From contig CM026421.1 in NCBI GenBank assembly GCA_014871385.1, positions 22,930,865-22,994,864 on the forward strand: a stretch of DNA of 64,000 bases, written 5' to 3'. Below are positions 11,201 to 24,569 of this stretch, in pieces. The translations under genes were made by a program, and so were the position numbers. The notes below the pieces were generated by a model that worked only from the letters and a program-made list of their open reading frames with translations, was not told where the DNA came from and made no database searches. This DNA comes from Ceratodon purpureus (taxonomy: Eukaryota; Streptophyta; Bryopsida; Pseudoditrichales; Ditrichaceae). Position 1 is the stretch's first letter. Each line of letters begins with the position of its first letter.

Positions 11201-13502
11201 AAAACTTAATGCAAAAGAAACTGTAAATCAAACGTGGCAACTGGAAAACTTCATGAAGAACTGCATATGAAGCAAATAGAAACAGAAGAGAAGGATCAGA
11301 GATTTTTTCGAGTCTGAGAGATGAAAGAGAGATCATTTTGTGCTATTGTGAACAAATTCGTTCTCCCCCTCTTTGTGTGATTTTGTGTCATTGATGGCTT
11401 AAACTAGTGAGCACAGGTGCAGTGGGAATTGGTTTTTCTCTTTGACTACTCAGAGTTTGTTGTTTAAGTTGAAGTTCTATGCTGCTTGGAAGTGTACTGT
11501 ACATAGCGAAAAATATGTGCCCAAGACTTTTGCTGATTTTTGCAGGTTGGGGTGGAGTTTTTGAATCACAGAATTTTCCATCACATTCGGGTGACAATTG
11601 TAGTTTCACACGTTTGCAACTGGGCGACTCATAAAATCAGTGAAGGGAGCAATTGGAGTCGGGATTCTGAAATGCAAGAGTGACCAGTTATGAATCGACC
11701 ATGAATCTCTCTCCTTTGAACAATACGCCCTTCAGACTTTGAGGTTGTGTTTTGTATAAATTTCCACTCTGCTTGTGATCTTCTAGGTGTGGTTATTGAG
11801 AAATTGGAGCGCCGGATGCAGTGGTACTCAGATTTGGCTTTTGAGTGTGAAGAAAGGGGCAGCTTTGAGGAGTAATCAATGAGAATCAGAACTATGTAAA
11901 TACGAATGGAACTAAGACGATCTTAGGTATAATTCGAAATGTACCAAAGTATTTGTGAATGGCTTGGTGTTCTCTTGCTAGGCCTTATTGATCTCCTTTG
12001 AAATCAATTTTGCAGTGGCGTCAATCATTTCTGTCAATATGCACAAATCCCTTGCGTTCTCTGTGTCTGCATGTTTGTACTACCGGCTACGGCGGTTGCT
12101 TCCGGTCATTTAGACCAACCCCTCCCACTTCAGATCTGATTATGCACTTGAATTGGGAACTTCCAATTCGGATATTTCACACAAGCACTAAGTCACATAC
12201 CATTGAATCTTCTCTGAATGTCCCAGGCCCTTTGCAACACTTGCTGTTTTTAAATTACTTGCTAAACATATAACACATGACTTACAGTTTCAATCTTAAG
12301 TTTTCTCATATGTTTGTCAAGATCAAATACTGCAATCTGCTAATTGAAATGGTGAATCATCATCAGTTTTGAAATACATGCTCTCTCCGAAGTATATTTT
12401 CATATACATGAGTGAATCTTGCAAACGTTTGATTATTTTATCGTAACAGTAAAGTCTCCAGCATGGGATCATGGTCTACAACTAAACTGATTGCAAAGCG
12501 GTACCCTTGAGGGATTAAACGAGGGATAAAAGATTATAGATTACAATTATTTCATCCTACATCTCTGTACCGCATAAATGATTGAAAATTTCGTAAAATG
12601 CTTGCGATCACACAATCGTGAGAGATCATAACAATTCGGAGTTCACCCTTTATTCTGTACGAAGAGAATCTTCAAGTTTTCATAAGAACACATACAGTAT
12701 TCGATGAATAAGGTAGTAAACTCTGAAGTTTCTGATTGCAGGATTCCGTGCAGCAGTGTGATCTTAAGCCCAAATGGGACACAATTCCGGAGCATCTCGT
12801 TGTCTTCCTACTGAAATTTAAAGAACGTTGACGTACTCCAACTAAAAAATATGATCAAAATTATGTAAAAGCTTGCTTGAATGTTCGACTGGGCCGTAAG
12901 TCACAAATTGTTTACAAGTTGGCTGTGTACATGCAACCTTGAAGCTGTGAGCCTATCATGTTGTAAAGCCCTTCTGGAAATATTGGTCGCTGATGCTTGT
13001 GTTTGGAGCACATTGGTTCCCAATTGTAGCCTGATCGTCATCTGATAATCGTAGTAACCGAAAGCACTCTCTGGAATCATGACCTCCATCATGTTGGTGT
13101 GTTCTTCAATTCAGAAGAGAAATGATCTGAGTACGTTTAGAAATGAGAAGGGTAGCTCAATTTAATTTTGGATCGTAGAGTTGTGTCACTCTTAGAAATC
13201 TGGAGAAACGTTTGGGGACTCTGGTTATCCAACATCAGTGCATCGATCTTTGTGAAGTAAAACGTTACAGTAGACATCACTTGTGTAACCATTTTGCTTC
13301 TCGTTTCTATTTAAGTGAAATAACCGAACACCTCGGAAGTCTAGAATCACTTCGGAAGGTGTTACTACAGAACTTTATCAATGTAAACACAACTATGAAA
13401 CATATGAAGAATCTAGAAGGAAGACTTGTGAGTAATTTTAGAGTTAGGATATGGTAGTCATCATCTTACATAGGGCATGGTGAGGGTTATAATAGTTGCT
13501 TG

Positions 13503-13700
13503 TTGGCCAAGTTAAATGATTTCTTATTGGCCAAGTTAATTTTACTTTTATTGGCCAAGGCCCAAGTTTAATGATTACTTATTGGCCAAGTTAATTTTAC
13601 TTTTATTGGCCAAGGCCCAAGTTTAATGATTACTTATTGGCCAAGTTAATTTTACTTTTATTGGCCAAGGCCCTAGTTTAATGATTACTTGTTGGCCAAG
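13503..13700 (+). promoter_or_regulatory. TTGGCCAAG repeat array in Dof-like promoter, copy 2 (expanded)
   Basis: Eight TTGGCCAAG motifs instead of six: this copy gained one 55-bp unit. The added unit carries CCCTAG where the others have CCCAAG. A TATA box follows at 13740-13747. Confidence 0.6.
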
Positions 13701-13920
13701 TTAATTTTACTTTTTTTGAGACACTCTCTTTAAGCTTAGTATATATACACTTCTTATACATGCCATTTCACTTCTTTTCCCTTCTACTCTCTCCTTCTTC
13801 AATAACCTCTATTTTTTTCAATAACCCTTTTAGTCCTTATTCTTGTTTTTAATTAATCTTCCCTTCAATTTTTTCATATTTGTTTTTTCCTACTCTTCCT
13901 ATCCCACTCAATCACTAAAG

Positions 13921-15120
13921 ATGGCAAAAGAACCTAAAGAATATGCCACAATCATTAAATATTGTCCCGGGAATGGAACCACCAATTGTGGTTCATCTAA
14001 TGTAAGATTCAAATATTTAAATAATGGGCAACCCGACCAACCAAGATACCAATGCTTGGATTGTAAGAGAATGTTCACTTTGGGGGATCATGGCCGGAAG
14101 AAACCAAGGCACTACAAGAAGAAACGGAACGAAGATCCAGATGAATTCAAAGGTCTTTCCATAAAATGTACTTTGTGTGGTGCCTTGAATCAATGTAGAT
14201 TCAAGTATTATAACAACAACAATCCTACTCAGCCCCGTTTCAAGTGCTTAAAGTGCTTAAAACAGTTCCAAATGCGCTTCGATGGTCGAAATAAGTTGAT
14301 GCCTGCCAAGGTCATCCCTCGCAAAACCAAGCCTATTGCAGCCAAGCAAGGCAGAAAAATCCAAGCAAACACATCTCAAGCAAGCACTCACACTATGAGT
14401 ACTCGGGCAAGAACTAGAGCAAGCACTCAGGCAACATCTCCATGCGAGTATAATGTGGTCACTGTAACAGAAGACAACCAACTCTCCAACATGAACGATC
14501 ATACATTTTTTGGTGACGATTCTGAATCTGAAGAGGAGCAATCTGACCATGGCAAGTACTGTGAATCGGTCCAAATGCCGGAGATGGCAGTCGGAATTCC
14601 TTACCACGGCGAGGGTGATTGGACAACACCGATGAGTGTGGAAAATGTCAATGCAAATGAAGAACAGCAAGACCAATCATATTTTGGTGATGTTCAAGGA
14701 TACTCGGAAGCTCTTGGAAAGGTGTTGTCGGAAAGTGATGTTGGCCAAAACTTATCTCTATATGGGTCTGATGCATCATGTGTAGACCAAATATCGACAG
14801 ACCCATTTTCAAACATGCATCATATTTTTGAGAACCAAAGTGAGTATGTTGGTCCATACTCATCTGCATATGACTATGATATGCAAAACATGGAGCCAGT
14901 AAACCAAGTCTATGATATACAGAATACGGAGCCAGTAAACCAAGTCGAGTACAGTGATATTGGCCAGTTCTACAATCCAGAGGTAAATGCAGAATGTACG
15001 AATCAGTTCTTCTACAACAATACTATCCCAATGAGCAAATTTGTTGTAGCCCATCATCCTTGGAACGTAGAAATGGAGTTAGCAACAATATTTCCAAATG
15101 ATGATGCAATGTTACAATAA
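13921..15120 (+). CDS. Double Dof-like zinc-finger protein, copy 2
   Basis: Intronless, 399 aa, ATG at 13921 in the same AAAGATGGC context. It is identical in protein to copy 3 and differs from copy 1 only at residue 63 (Arg, from A at 14107, where copy 1 has G at 3405). Both Dof-like fingers with all eight cysteines are intact, as are the basic region and the acidic Asn/Gln-rich tail. The promoter is the expanded version, so copies could differ in expression although the proteins are equivalent. The frame is fully open, which argues for a functional or very young duplicate. Confidence 0.8.
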   Translation: MAKEPKEYATIIKYCPGNGTTNCGSSNVRFKYLNNGQPDQPRYQCLDCKRMFTLGDHGRKKPRHYKKKRNEDPDEFKGLSIKCTLCGALNQCRFKYYNNNNPTQPRFKCLKCLKQFQMRFDGRNKLMPAKVIPRKTKPIAAKQGRKIQANTSQASTHTMSTRARTRASTQATSPCEYNVVTVTEDNQLSNMNDHTFFGDDSESEEEQSDHGKYCESVQMPEMAVGIPYHGEGDWTTPMSVENVNANEEQQDQSYFGDVQGYSEALGKVLSESDVGQNLSLYGSDASCVDQISTDPFSNMHHIFENQSEYVGPYSSAYDYDMQNMEPVNQVYDIQNTEPVNQVEYSDIGQFYNPEVNAECTNQFFYNNTIPMSKFVVAHHPWNVEMELATIFPNDDAMLQ

Positions 15121-18100
15121 TACAATGTGTAGTAGATATCAAGGCATGATCCATGAGAATTGCTGCACCTCTTGCAATGAAGTCAGAATCAGGTGTTGCT
15201 CTGCGAACTTGATTTCACGGTTGTAAATAATTTGGGAATTTAATATGACAATATACTCTTTGTTGAAGCCTACGTGATACTTATGTGTGGCAAATGTATC
15301 CGTGTGATTTGTTTAAAATTGCTGCCATCGATCAGCATTGAAAAAGTTTAGTTAACGTACCTTTTGTTATGATTTACATCGCTGGACCTGGTCATTGGTG
15401 TGATTGAAATGAATATTACCTTCTCGCTCTTGTTGTTTTGCTGAAATTCAGAGGTTGGAAAGAGGTGATAATGGTCTACTTTGAATCTTGGTATGCACTC
15501 CACAATATGTTGTACTATCTGTTCGACAATCTTCGTGAGTCAACAATCTGAGTTGGTTGCACGGTGCTCTAAGGTCTCACAATAATTAATAATGCAGTTC
15601 ACAATATTAAAGGTAACAAATTTCATTTTAGGAGCAGCGAGCTGGTTTGTGTTATTAGACCAGGGCTTGGTTTCTTGGATGCAAGAGATCATCCTGTTAG
15701 CCCTGAATATTCTCCCACTCTTGCTGTCTGAGCCTAGTTTATCATATATTAGAAGTTATTTAGCAATTCACCCTCTTTCTCACCCAATATATCCCCATGA
15801 TCTCATCTAATTCTTACCTCATTCGTATTTATGATTAAAGTGAATATCTTAATGTCATGATGTTTGACCAAATTGATCAAATTACATGATTCAATGCAAA
15901 CATTTTGCATTTCAATTGCAAGCATCTCAGGTCACTCACACAATTTCTAACGTCAAGGCAGGCCCCAGAGTGAGTTTACAAAGAACTCTATATCCTTGAT
16001 ACTCTGCACTATTCTAAGTGTTTTGTATTCAAACTACAGGGACTCATCTCGCCACTTGACTCAAATCCATCGCACTTATGGAGGCTCCATAATATTATAA
16101 AAAATGTGACGTAAATTTCAACTAGTTCAAAATCTCATATTAAAATTGATCCTCATTTCAGAATTCGTTTCAAATGCTAAAAGACACAAGAAGCCAGACG
16201 CTTAAAACATATTCCGATCAAACGTATTAGAACTCTACAATCAACCAACGCACAAAGCCAGTGTATTCCCAAAATACAAACCGCTACAAATTGATAGAAA
16301 CTGTCAAGAGCTAGGCAGCCAAGATTCTCCACATCATTCCTGGTACACGTCCAACGAAAGTCAGTTAATTTCTACACCTGCAACAAGATCATTTCAACTT
16401 GTATCCTGCGCAGAATGCTCTGAATACAGATTGATTTACTCCGTCAAATTGGATGTGAAGTGCCCTGCTCAAGCTGGATATAACCGTTTCTTCATTGTCG
16501 AACCATGGTCCTGAAAGCTATCAGCACCATCTCCGTAAGCAACACCATCTCCGTAACCTTTGAGAGTTGGAATATAATATATCTACAGATGATTTACTTT
16601 TCCACAGTAGGATCGGTGATGCGGCCAGTGAAGGACATATTGATCACACATTCGGGTGACAATAGTAGTTTCACACGTTTGCAACTGGGCGACTCATAAA
16701 ATCAGTGAAGGGAGCAATTGGAGTCGGGATTCTGAAATGCAAGAGTGACCAGTTATGAATCGACCATGAATCTCTCTCCTTTGAACAATACGCCCTTCAG
16801 ACTTTGAGGTTGTGTTTTGTATAAATTTCCACTCTGCTTGTGATCTTCTAGGTGTGGTTATTGAGAAATTGGAGCGCCGGATGCAGTGGTACTCAGATTT
16901 GGCTTTTGAGTGTGAAGAAAGGGGCAGCTTTGAGGAGTAATCAATGAGAATCAGAACTATGTAAATACGAATGGAACTAAGACGATCTTAGGTATAATTC
17001 GAAATGTACCAAAGTATTTGTGAATGGCTTGGTGTTCTCTTGCTAGGCCTTATTGATCTCCTTTGAAATCAATTTTGCAGTGGCGTCAATCATTTCTGTC
17101 AATATGCACAAATCCCTTGCGTTCTCTGTGTCTGCATGTTTGTACTACCGGCTACGGCGGTTGCTTCCGGTCATTTAGACCAACCCCTCCCACTTCAGAT
17201 CTGATTATGCACTTGAATTGGGAACTTCCAATTCGGATATTTCACACAAGCACTAAGTCACATACCATTGAATCTTCTCTGAATGTCCCAGGCCCTTTGC
17301 AACACTTGCTGTTTTTAAATTACTTGCTAAACATATAACACATGACTTACAGTTTCAATCTTAAGTTTTCTCATATGTTTGTCAAGATCAAATACTGCAA
17401 TCTGCTAATTGAAATGGTGAATCATCATCAGTTTTGAAATACATGCTCTCTCCGAAGTATATTTTCATATACATGAGTGAATCTTGCAAACGTTTGATTA
17501 TTTTATCGTAACAGTAAAGTCTCCAGCATGGGATCATGGTCTACAACTAAACTGATTGCAAAGCGGTACCCTTGAGGGATTAAACGAGGGATAAAAGATT
17601 ATAGATTACAATTATTTCATCCTACATCTCTGTACCGCATAAATGATTGAAAATTTCGTAAAATGCTTGCGATCACACAATCGTGAGAGATCATAACAAT
17701 TCGGAGTTCACCCTTTATTCTGTACGAAGAGAATCTTCAAGTTTTCATAAGAACACATACAGTATTCGATGAATAAGGTAGTAAACTCTGAAGTTTCTGA
17801 TTGCAGGATTCCGTGCAGCAGTGTGATCTTAAGCCCAAATGGGACACAATTCCGGAGCATCTCGTTGTCTTCCTACTGAAATTTAAAGAACGTTGACGTA
17901 CTCCAACTAAAAAATATGATCAAAATTATGTAAAAGCTTGCTTGAATGTTCGACTGGGCCGTAAGTCACAAATTGTTTACAAGTTGGCTGTGTACATGCA
18001 ACCTTGAAGCTGTGAGCCTATCATGTTGTAAAGCCCTTCTGGAAATATTGGTCGCTGATGCTTGTGTTTGGAGCACATTGGTTCCCAATTGTAGCCTGAT

Positions 18101-18567
18101 CGTCATCTGATAATCGTAGTAACCGAAAGCACTCTCTGGAATCATGACCTCCATCATGTTGGTGTGTTCTTCAATTCAGAAGAGAAATGATCTGAGTACG
18201 TTTAGAAATGAGAAGGGTAGCTCAATTTAATTTTGGATCGTAGAGTTGTGTCACTCTTAGAAATCTGGAGAAACGTTTGGGGACTCTGGTTATCCAACAT
18301 CAGTGCATCGATCTTTGTGAAGTAAAACGTTACAGTAGACATCACTTGTGTAACCATTTTGCTTCTCGTTTCTATTTAAGTGAAATAACCGAACACCTCG
18401 GAAGTCTAGAATCACTTCGGAAGGTGTTACTACAGAACTTTATCAATGTAAACACAACTATGAAACATATGAAGAATCTAGAAGGAAGACTTGTGAGTAA
18501 TTTTAGAGTTAGGATATGGTAGTCATCATCTTACATAGGGCATGGTGAGGGTTATAATAGTTGCTTG

Positions 18568-18710
18568 TTGGCCAAGTTAAATGATTTCTTATTGGCCAAG
18601 TTAATTTTACTTTTATTGGCCAAGGCCCAAGTTTAATGATTACTTATTGGCCAAGTTAATTTTACTTTTATTGGCCAAGGCCCAAGTTTAATGATTACTT
18701 GTTGGCCAAG
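18568..18710 (+). promoter_or_regulatory. TTGGCCAAG repeat array in Dof-like promoter, copy 3
   Basis: Six motifs with the same arrangement as copy 1. A TATA box follows at 18750-18757. Confidence 0.6.
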
Positions 18711-18930
18711 TTAATTTTACTTTTTTTGAGACACTCTCTTTAAGCTTAGTATATATACACTTCTTATACATGCCATTTCACTTCTTTTCCCTTCTACTCT
18801 CTCCTTCTTCAATAACCTCTATTTTTTTCAATAACCCTTTTAGTCCTTATTCTTGTTTTTAATTAATCTTCCCTTCAATTTTTTCATATTTGTTTTTTCC
18901 TACTCTTCCTATCCCACTCAATCACTAAAG

Positions 18931-20130
18931 ATGGCAAAAGAACCTAAAGAATATGCCACAATCATTAAATATTGTCCCGGGAATGGAACCACCAATTGTG
19001 GTTCATCTAATGTAAGATTCAAATATTTAAATAATGGGCAACCCGACCAACCAAGATACCAATGCTTGGATTGTAAGAGAATGTTCACTTTGGGGGATCA
19101 TGGCCGGAAGAAACCAAGGCACTACAAGAAGAAACGGAACGAAGATCCAGATGAATTCAAAGGTCTTTCCATAAAATGTACTTTGTGTGGTGCCTTGAAT
19201 CAATGTAGATTCAAGTATTATAACAACAACAATCCTACTCAGCCCCGTTTCAAGTGCTTAAAGTGCTTAAAACAGTTCCAAATGCGCTTCGATGGTCGAA
19301 ATAAGTTGATGCCTGCCAAGGTCATCCCTCGCAAAACCAAGCCTATTGCAGCCAAGCAAGGCAGAAAAATCCAAGCAAACACATCTCAAGCAAGCACTCA
19401 CACTATGAGTACTCGGGCAAGAACTAGAGCAAGCACTCAGGCAACATCTCCATGCGAGTATAATGTGGTCACTGTAACAGAAGACAACCAACTCTCCAAC
19501 ATGAACGATCATACATTTTTTGGTGACGATTCTGAATCTGAAGAGGAGCAATCTGACCATGGCAAGTACTGTGAATCGGTCCAAATGCCGGAGATGGCAG
19601 TCGGAATTCCTTACCACGGCGAGGGTGATTGGACAACACCGATGAGTGTGGAAAATGTCAATGCAAATGAAGAACAGCAAGACCAATCATATTTTGGTGA
19701 TGTTCAAGGATACTCGGAAGCTCTTGGAAAGGTGTTGTCGGAAAGTGATGTTGGCCAAAACTTATCTCTATATGGGTCTGATGCATCATGTGTAGACCAA
19801 ATATCGACAGACCCATTTTCAAACATGCATCATATTTTTGAGAACCAAAGTGAGTATGTTGGTCCATACTCATCTGCATATGACTATGATATGCAAAACA
19901 TGGAGCCAGTAAACCAAGTCTATGATATACAGAATACGGAGCCAGTAAACCAAGTCGAGTACAGTGATATTGGCCAGTTCTACAATCCAGAGGTAAATGC
20001 AGAATGTACGAATCAGTTCTTCTACAACAATACTATCCCAATGAGCAAATTTGTTGTAGCCCATCATCCTTGGAACGTAGAAATGGAGTTAGCAACAATA
20101 TTTCCAAATGATGATGCAATGTTACAATAA
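18931..20130 (+). CDS. Double Dof-like zinc-finger protein, copy 3
   Basis: Intronless, 399 aa, identical to copy 2 in protein (Arg at residue 63). Start, TATA box, both zinc fingers and tail are as described for copy 1. This is the last unit of the array: about 1.5 kb downstream the unit passes into the complete serpin-pseudogene segment and then into single-copy DNA at 22571. Confidence 0.8.
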   Translation: MAKEPKEYATIIKYCPGNGTTNCGSSNVRFKYLNNGQPDQPRYQCLDCKRMFTLGDHGRKKPRHYKKKRNEDPDEFKGLSIKCTLCGALNQCRFKYYNNNNPTQPRFKCLKCLKQFQMRFDGRNKLMPAKVIPRKTKPIAAKQGRKIQANTSQASTHTMSTRARTRASTQATSPCEYNVVTVTEDNQLSNMNDHTFFGDDSESEEEQSDHGKYCESVQMPEMAVGIPYHGEGDWTTPMSVENVNANEEQQDQSYFGDVQGYSEALGKVLSESDVGQNLSLYGSDASCVDQISTDPFSNMHHIFENQSEYVGPYSSAYDYDMQNMEPVNQVYDIQNTEPVNQVEYSDIGQFYNPEVNAECTNQFFYNNTIPMSKFVVAHHPWNVEMELATIFPNDDAMLQ

Positions 20131-21603
20131 TACAATGTGTAGTAGATATCAAGGCATGATCCATGAGAATTGCTGCACCTCTTGCAATGAAGTCAGAATC
20201 AGGTGTTGCTCTGCGAACTTGATTTCACGGTTGTAAATAATTTGGGAATTTAATATGACAATATACTCTTTGTTGAAGCCTACGTGATACTTATGTGTGG
20301 CAAATGTATCCGTGTGATTTGTTTAAAATTGCTGCCATCGATCAGCATTGAAAAAGTTTAGTTAACGTACCTTTTGTTATGATTTACATCGCTGGACCTG
20401 GTCATTGGTGTGATTGAAATGAATATTACCTTCTCGCTCTTGTTGTTTTGCTGAAATTCAGAGGTTGGAAAGAGGTGATAATGGTCTACTTTGAATCTTG
20501 GTATGCACTCCACAATATGTTGTACTATCTGTTCGACAATCTTCGTGAGTCAACAATCTGAGTTGGTTGCACGGTGCTCTAAGGTCTCACAATAATTAAT
20601 AATGCAGTTCACAATATTAAAGGTAACAAATTTCATTTTAGGAGCAGCGAGCTAGTTTGTGTTATTAGACCAGGGCTTGGTTTCTTGGATGCAAGAGATC
20701 ATCCTGTTAGCCCTGAATATTCTCCCACTCTTGCTGTCTGAGCCTAGTTTATCATATATTAGAAGTTATTTAGCAATTCACCCTCTTTCTCACCCAATAT
20801 ATCCCCATGATCTCATCTAATTCTTACCTCATTCGTATTTATGATTAAAGTGAATATCTTAATGTCATGATGTTTGACCAAATTGATCAAATTACATGAT
20901 TCAATGCAAACATTTTGCATTTCAATTGCAAGCATCTCAGGTCACTCACACAATTTCTAACGTCAAGGCAGGCCCCAGAGTGAGTTTACAAAGAACTCTA
21001 TATCCTTGATACTCTGCACTATTCTAAGTGTTTTGTATTCAAACTACAGGGACTCATCTCGCCACTTGACTCAAATCCATCGCACTTATGGAGGCTCCAT
21101 AATATTATAAAAAATGTGACGTAAATTTCAACTAGTTCAAAATCTCATATTAAAATTGATCCTCATTTCAGAATTCGTTTCAAATGCTAAAAGACACAAG
21201 AAGCCAGACGCTTAAAACATATTCCGATCAAACGTATTAGAACTCTACAATCAACCAACGCACAAAGCCAGTGTATTCCCAAAATACAAACCGCTACAAA
21301 TTGATAGAAACTGTCAAGAGCTAGGCAGCCAAGATTCTCCACATCATTCCTGGTACACGTCCAACGAAAGTCAGTTAATTTCTACACCTGCAACAAGATC
21401 ATTTCAACTTGTATCCTGCGCAGAATGCTCTGAATACAGATTGATTTACTCCGTCAAATTGGATGTGAAGTGCCCTGCTCAAGCTGGATATAACCGTTTC
21501 TTCATTGTCGAACCATGGTCCTGAAAGCTATCAGCACCATCTCCGTAAGCAACACCATCTCCGTAACCTTTGAGAGTTGGAATATAATATATCTACAGAT
21601 GAT

Positions 21604-22162
21604 TTACTTTTCCACAGTAGGATCGGTGATGCGGCCAGTGAAGGACATATTGATCACATTCGTCAATTCTTCCTTGATGACTAACAGAAACGGATGGTCA
21701 CAGACGAAGTGAATAGGGTCCTGGAACATAGGAAGGCCTCTTAAAGTGTCAGTGGCGCCTGTAGCTCGGTGCCGTTCTCATCCACCTCTACAAATGTTTT
21801 ATGATACATGTTGGAGACTTTGCATGAAGATGTTTCTAACCTGAACTTATAATTCAAGCAGAGTTATTGCAGTTTGAAGTTTTTCCAAAGTGAAATCACT
21901 AGCAAGTCAGGTGGTAGCGACAACCTGCAAGAAGAGCTGCGAGAAGCAGAGCACTGTATGTACCAAGTTGAGTCTTAGTCGATTCATGTAATTCATTAGT
22001 CTTGAGAAAAACACGAAGGTAGAGGACTGTAGGGATCTTGTAACAGAGAGCTCATATTTCAAATCCCAGGAGGGATTCAGCTTGGATAAGCCATGGGAAC
22101 TGTAGAACCAATTTTTCATTGAAGGAAGACATTTCGAGGGCTTTTTGGGGACACACAGGTGA
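21604..22162 (-). pseudogene. Serpin C-terminal pseudogene, complete-tail copy 2
   Basis: Same segment as 5892-6450, shifted by 15,712 bp, with the same missing base after the GTE codons, so the break predates the large duplication. Here the hinge codons read FVEVDENGTE, where the other copy has FVAV. Glu is closer to the plant serpin pattern, so the Ala is probably a later change in the other copy. Confidence 0.7.
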
Positions 22163-22570
22163 GATTTTGGAGAAATCATTCCTTTGTGAATGATCTTGGC
22201 AACGGGATTTCTTACATAAAAAACTGGGTATATTCCATGTATTGTATAATATTATTCAATTAATATTCAGTTAATATTTTGGATATTTAACTTTCAATCG
22301 ATTTTTTATATTCTTTTAAAATATTCATTCTCTTTGCTTCCAAAGTGATCTGAAGTTATTGTATTGAGGAGAGTAAACGCTGGAGTGGAGACGCTGTCTA
22401 CACACTAAAAGGCTTACCATGGTGATAAACTATATGAAACAACTAAATAGAAGGCTCCACTATTGAATTAGACACATAGGGTTTTCATTGTTTTTAGTGA
22501 CCTTATCTATCCTGGCAGTGGGGGAAACCCCCTGGAGGTATACAAGGGATTAGATATACACTCTATGTAT

Positions 22571-24569
22571 GTAAAGGTTGGTGGGTATTTTGACCTTGGG
22601 TCGTTGCCTTTTTTCGTCTTGACACTGGTTTGTATCTTATCTTCCTGCAAATAAATAGTATTTCATTTGTGCCAAAACAAGGAAACGAAAAGAAGCAACT
22701 TCATTGTTTTACAATATTGTACTAAAACAGTACCTTGCACCTTGCAACAAAAAGTTGCGTCGCAAGTAGCTTACAGTAAAGCTTTATGTACGGATACACT
22801 GTTTGTAGCACCTTGCAACGTACACGACGTCTAATGCTGAAGTCGGCCAGCGAAGTAAAACTACGAAGCCGACATCAGAGGAGTAAAACTGCCAAGAAAT
22901 AAGTGCAGGCCAACCTAAATAGCTTAAGGGTATTCTTTTATTGAGTACCTTGGCTGGCAACTTGGCCCTCATCAAGTTTCGTCGTTTGGTCATATAGAAG
23001 ACCATGCACACTTGCCCAACAATATGGTATAGCCTTGTTTAAATTGTTAATATTTAAACTTTGAACTTACCGAATCATGGTCACTTTAAGCTGATTGAAT
23101 CTGCAATAGTGGCAATATTTGGCTGCCAGCTTCACCTGATTCCTGCAGCAGATATTACAGACTAATATCTGGAACCCGCGTTACAGCTGACTTTGTACCG
23201 CCGATGTTCCGAGAAAGTCCTACCATATTATCTCAAACACTCAAATTCCATTGCCATGCTGATGGTTGAGTACGTCAGAAAGATAAGTTTCTCGCATTGC
23301 CACTTTGAAGATTGAAAGTAAACGAAACACACTGCTTGAACAACGTCACTAGAGTGGGTCACCTGTGCGAGCCTGCAGAGGCCTTGATGTTTATTTGCAC
23401 TGAATTAATTCGACATCGTTACAAATTACCAGAAGAAAGAAAATGACGTGTGGACGCAAATTAGTCGAACGATGTATATTGAAGAATGTACTTAGTCGGC
23501 CTCGTGATCCCATGTAGGCTATTTCAACTAAGTGAATCGTCGTCGGCTATCCAGTAGCAGTAGCACTAAATTGCCACTAAATTATATGGAAACAGCGTCT
23601 TACGAGTGTAATTCCCCAATATGGAACCTCGCATGGACTTCGTGGGATTCGTCAACCAGCAGCATATTCTGTCGTCTCAGGCATGTAGGTGGGTGGTTGG
23701 TGGGCTCGATGCGGATCGGTAGCTACCTGGGCGCCACGAAATTGTGGGCAGGGCGGTAGCAAATTGGGTAAATCGATTTCCTGCATACAGTCACGTTTAT
23801 GATATCTCAAAAACTCTTATGCAAGAATAAGATATCCCTCGTTCTGCTCAGTTTTTTTCCCATGACTAGGGCTAAAAATGATTAGAGTTGATCTAGACGA
23901 TGGAGGTTGGATGGGTATACGTACATTGGTGGAGGGGATACCTGCCTGGTTAATTCCTCCTTTGCTTAAGCATTGTCGTTGAAGAATGTGCAACAAGTTA
24001 TATCCACGTACCCACGAACAGTGCTTCCTACCCAGTGTCAAGACGTGGGCAGAGTGGAATTTTAGTTTGTCAGAAAACGGAGATGAGTCCAGTGCGACAT
24101 TTCAATTACTGTAACTCTAGTATGTCCGGAGTCTTGTCTTTTCTAGGTCTCTTCTCCCACGCGCTGCCCTAGACTCTTCGGTGTCGAATTACTTTTGCGA
24201 TGAATTTTCCGTCTTCTGCATTCAAGAAAAAAAAAAATGGAGATGAGATCATGAGAGTGGATCCACTAGTAGGCCAGTTTTAGAAAAAGTAGCTTCAACT
24301 TGACCGACATGACCACCCTTCCAGCACATGCAGGCTTGCACCCCATTTACCACAATATTGCTGCAATTGCAACCATCACTCATACATTATATATACTTCC
24401 TTAGCTCGGGCTTTACTCACGACCTGGACCTTCACTTGCTCTGCCTGTCCCTCGCTTACTTCTCCTTAGTCTCTGGTTTTCGGCTCAACTGGTTTGACTG
24501 CTCAGAGTGATATCTTGTTCAAGCCGAACTAGGGAAGGGGCAGTGCAAGCAGTGTTTCTCTTCTCCACC
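22571..24569. other. Single-copy flank and phytocyanin upstream region
   Basis: Unique DNA begins at 22571, where the duplicated block ends after CTCTATGTAT. No gene is recognised up to 24300. A TATATATA box near 24387 and a pyrimidine-rich leader precede the phytocyanin ATG at 24570. Confidence 0.5.

Larger units (their letters stand above)
6859..11579. other. Unique AT-rich segment between the two unit pairs
   Basis: This 4.7-kb stretch occurs once in the window. By the 15.7-kb periodicity it should also lie just upstream of position 1. It holds a tRNA-like relic, a nested inverted-repeat sequence, a compound microsatellite and an imperfect direct repeat (near 8712-8750 and 10354-10390, sharing GTGAATTAAGTGTCT and ATCCAATGC). 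I see no convincing protein gene; the longest open frames (9164-9415 and 11388-11609) match no family I know. Confidence 0.5.
1..22570. repeat. Two-level tandem array (5-kb units inside a 15.7-kb unit)
   Basis: Small units run 931-5940, 11580-16642 and 16643-21652, with the tail of another unit at 1-930. Units 1 and 3 are each 5,010 bp. Unit 2 is 5,063 bp because of one extra ~55-bp promoter repeat and a 2-bp difference at its edge. Pairs of units are followed by the same ~918-bp segment (5941-6858 and 21653-22570). Positions 1-6858 match 15713-22570 without net length change, so a larger 15,712-bp unit is also duplicated. I found only a few substitutions, for example at 3405, 6072, near 1945 and near 20654. 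Such near-identity means recent duplication or ongoing homogenisation. An assembly artefact is less likely because the copies differ by an indel and by real substitutions. Confidence 0.95.
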
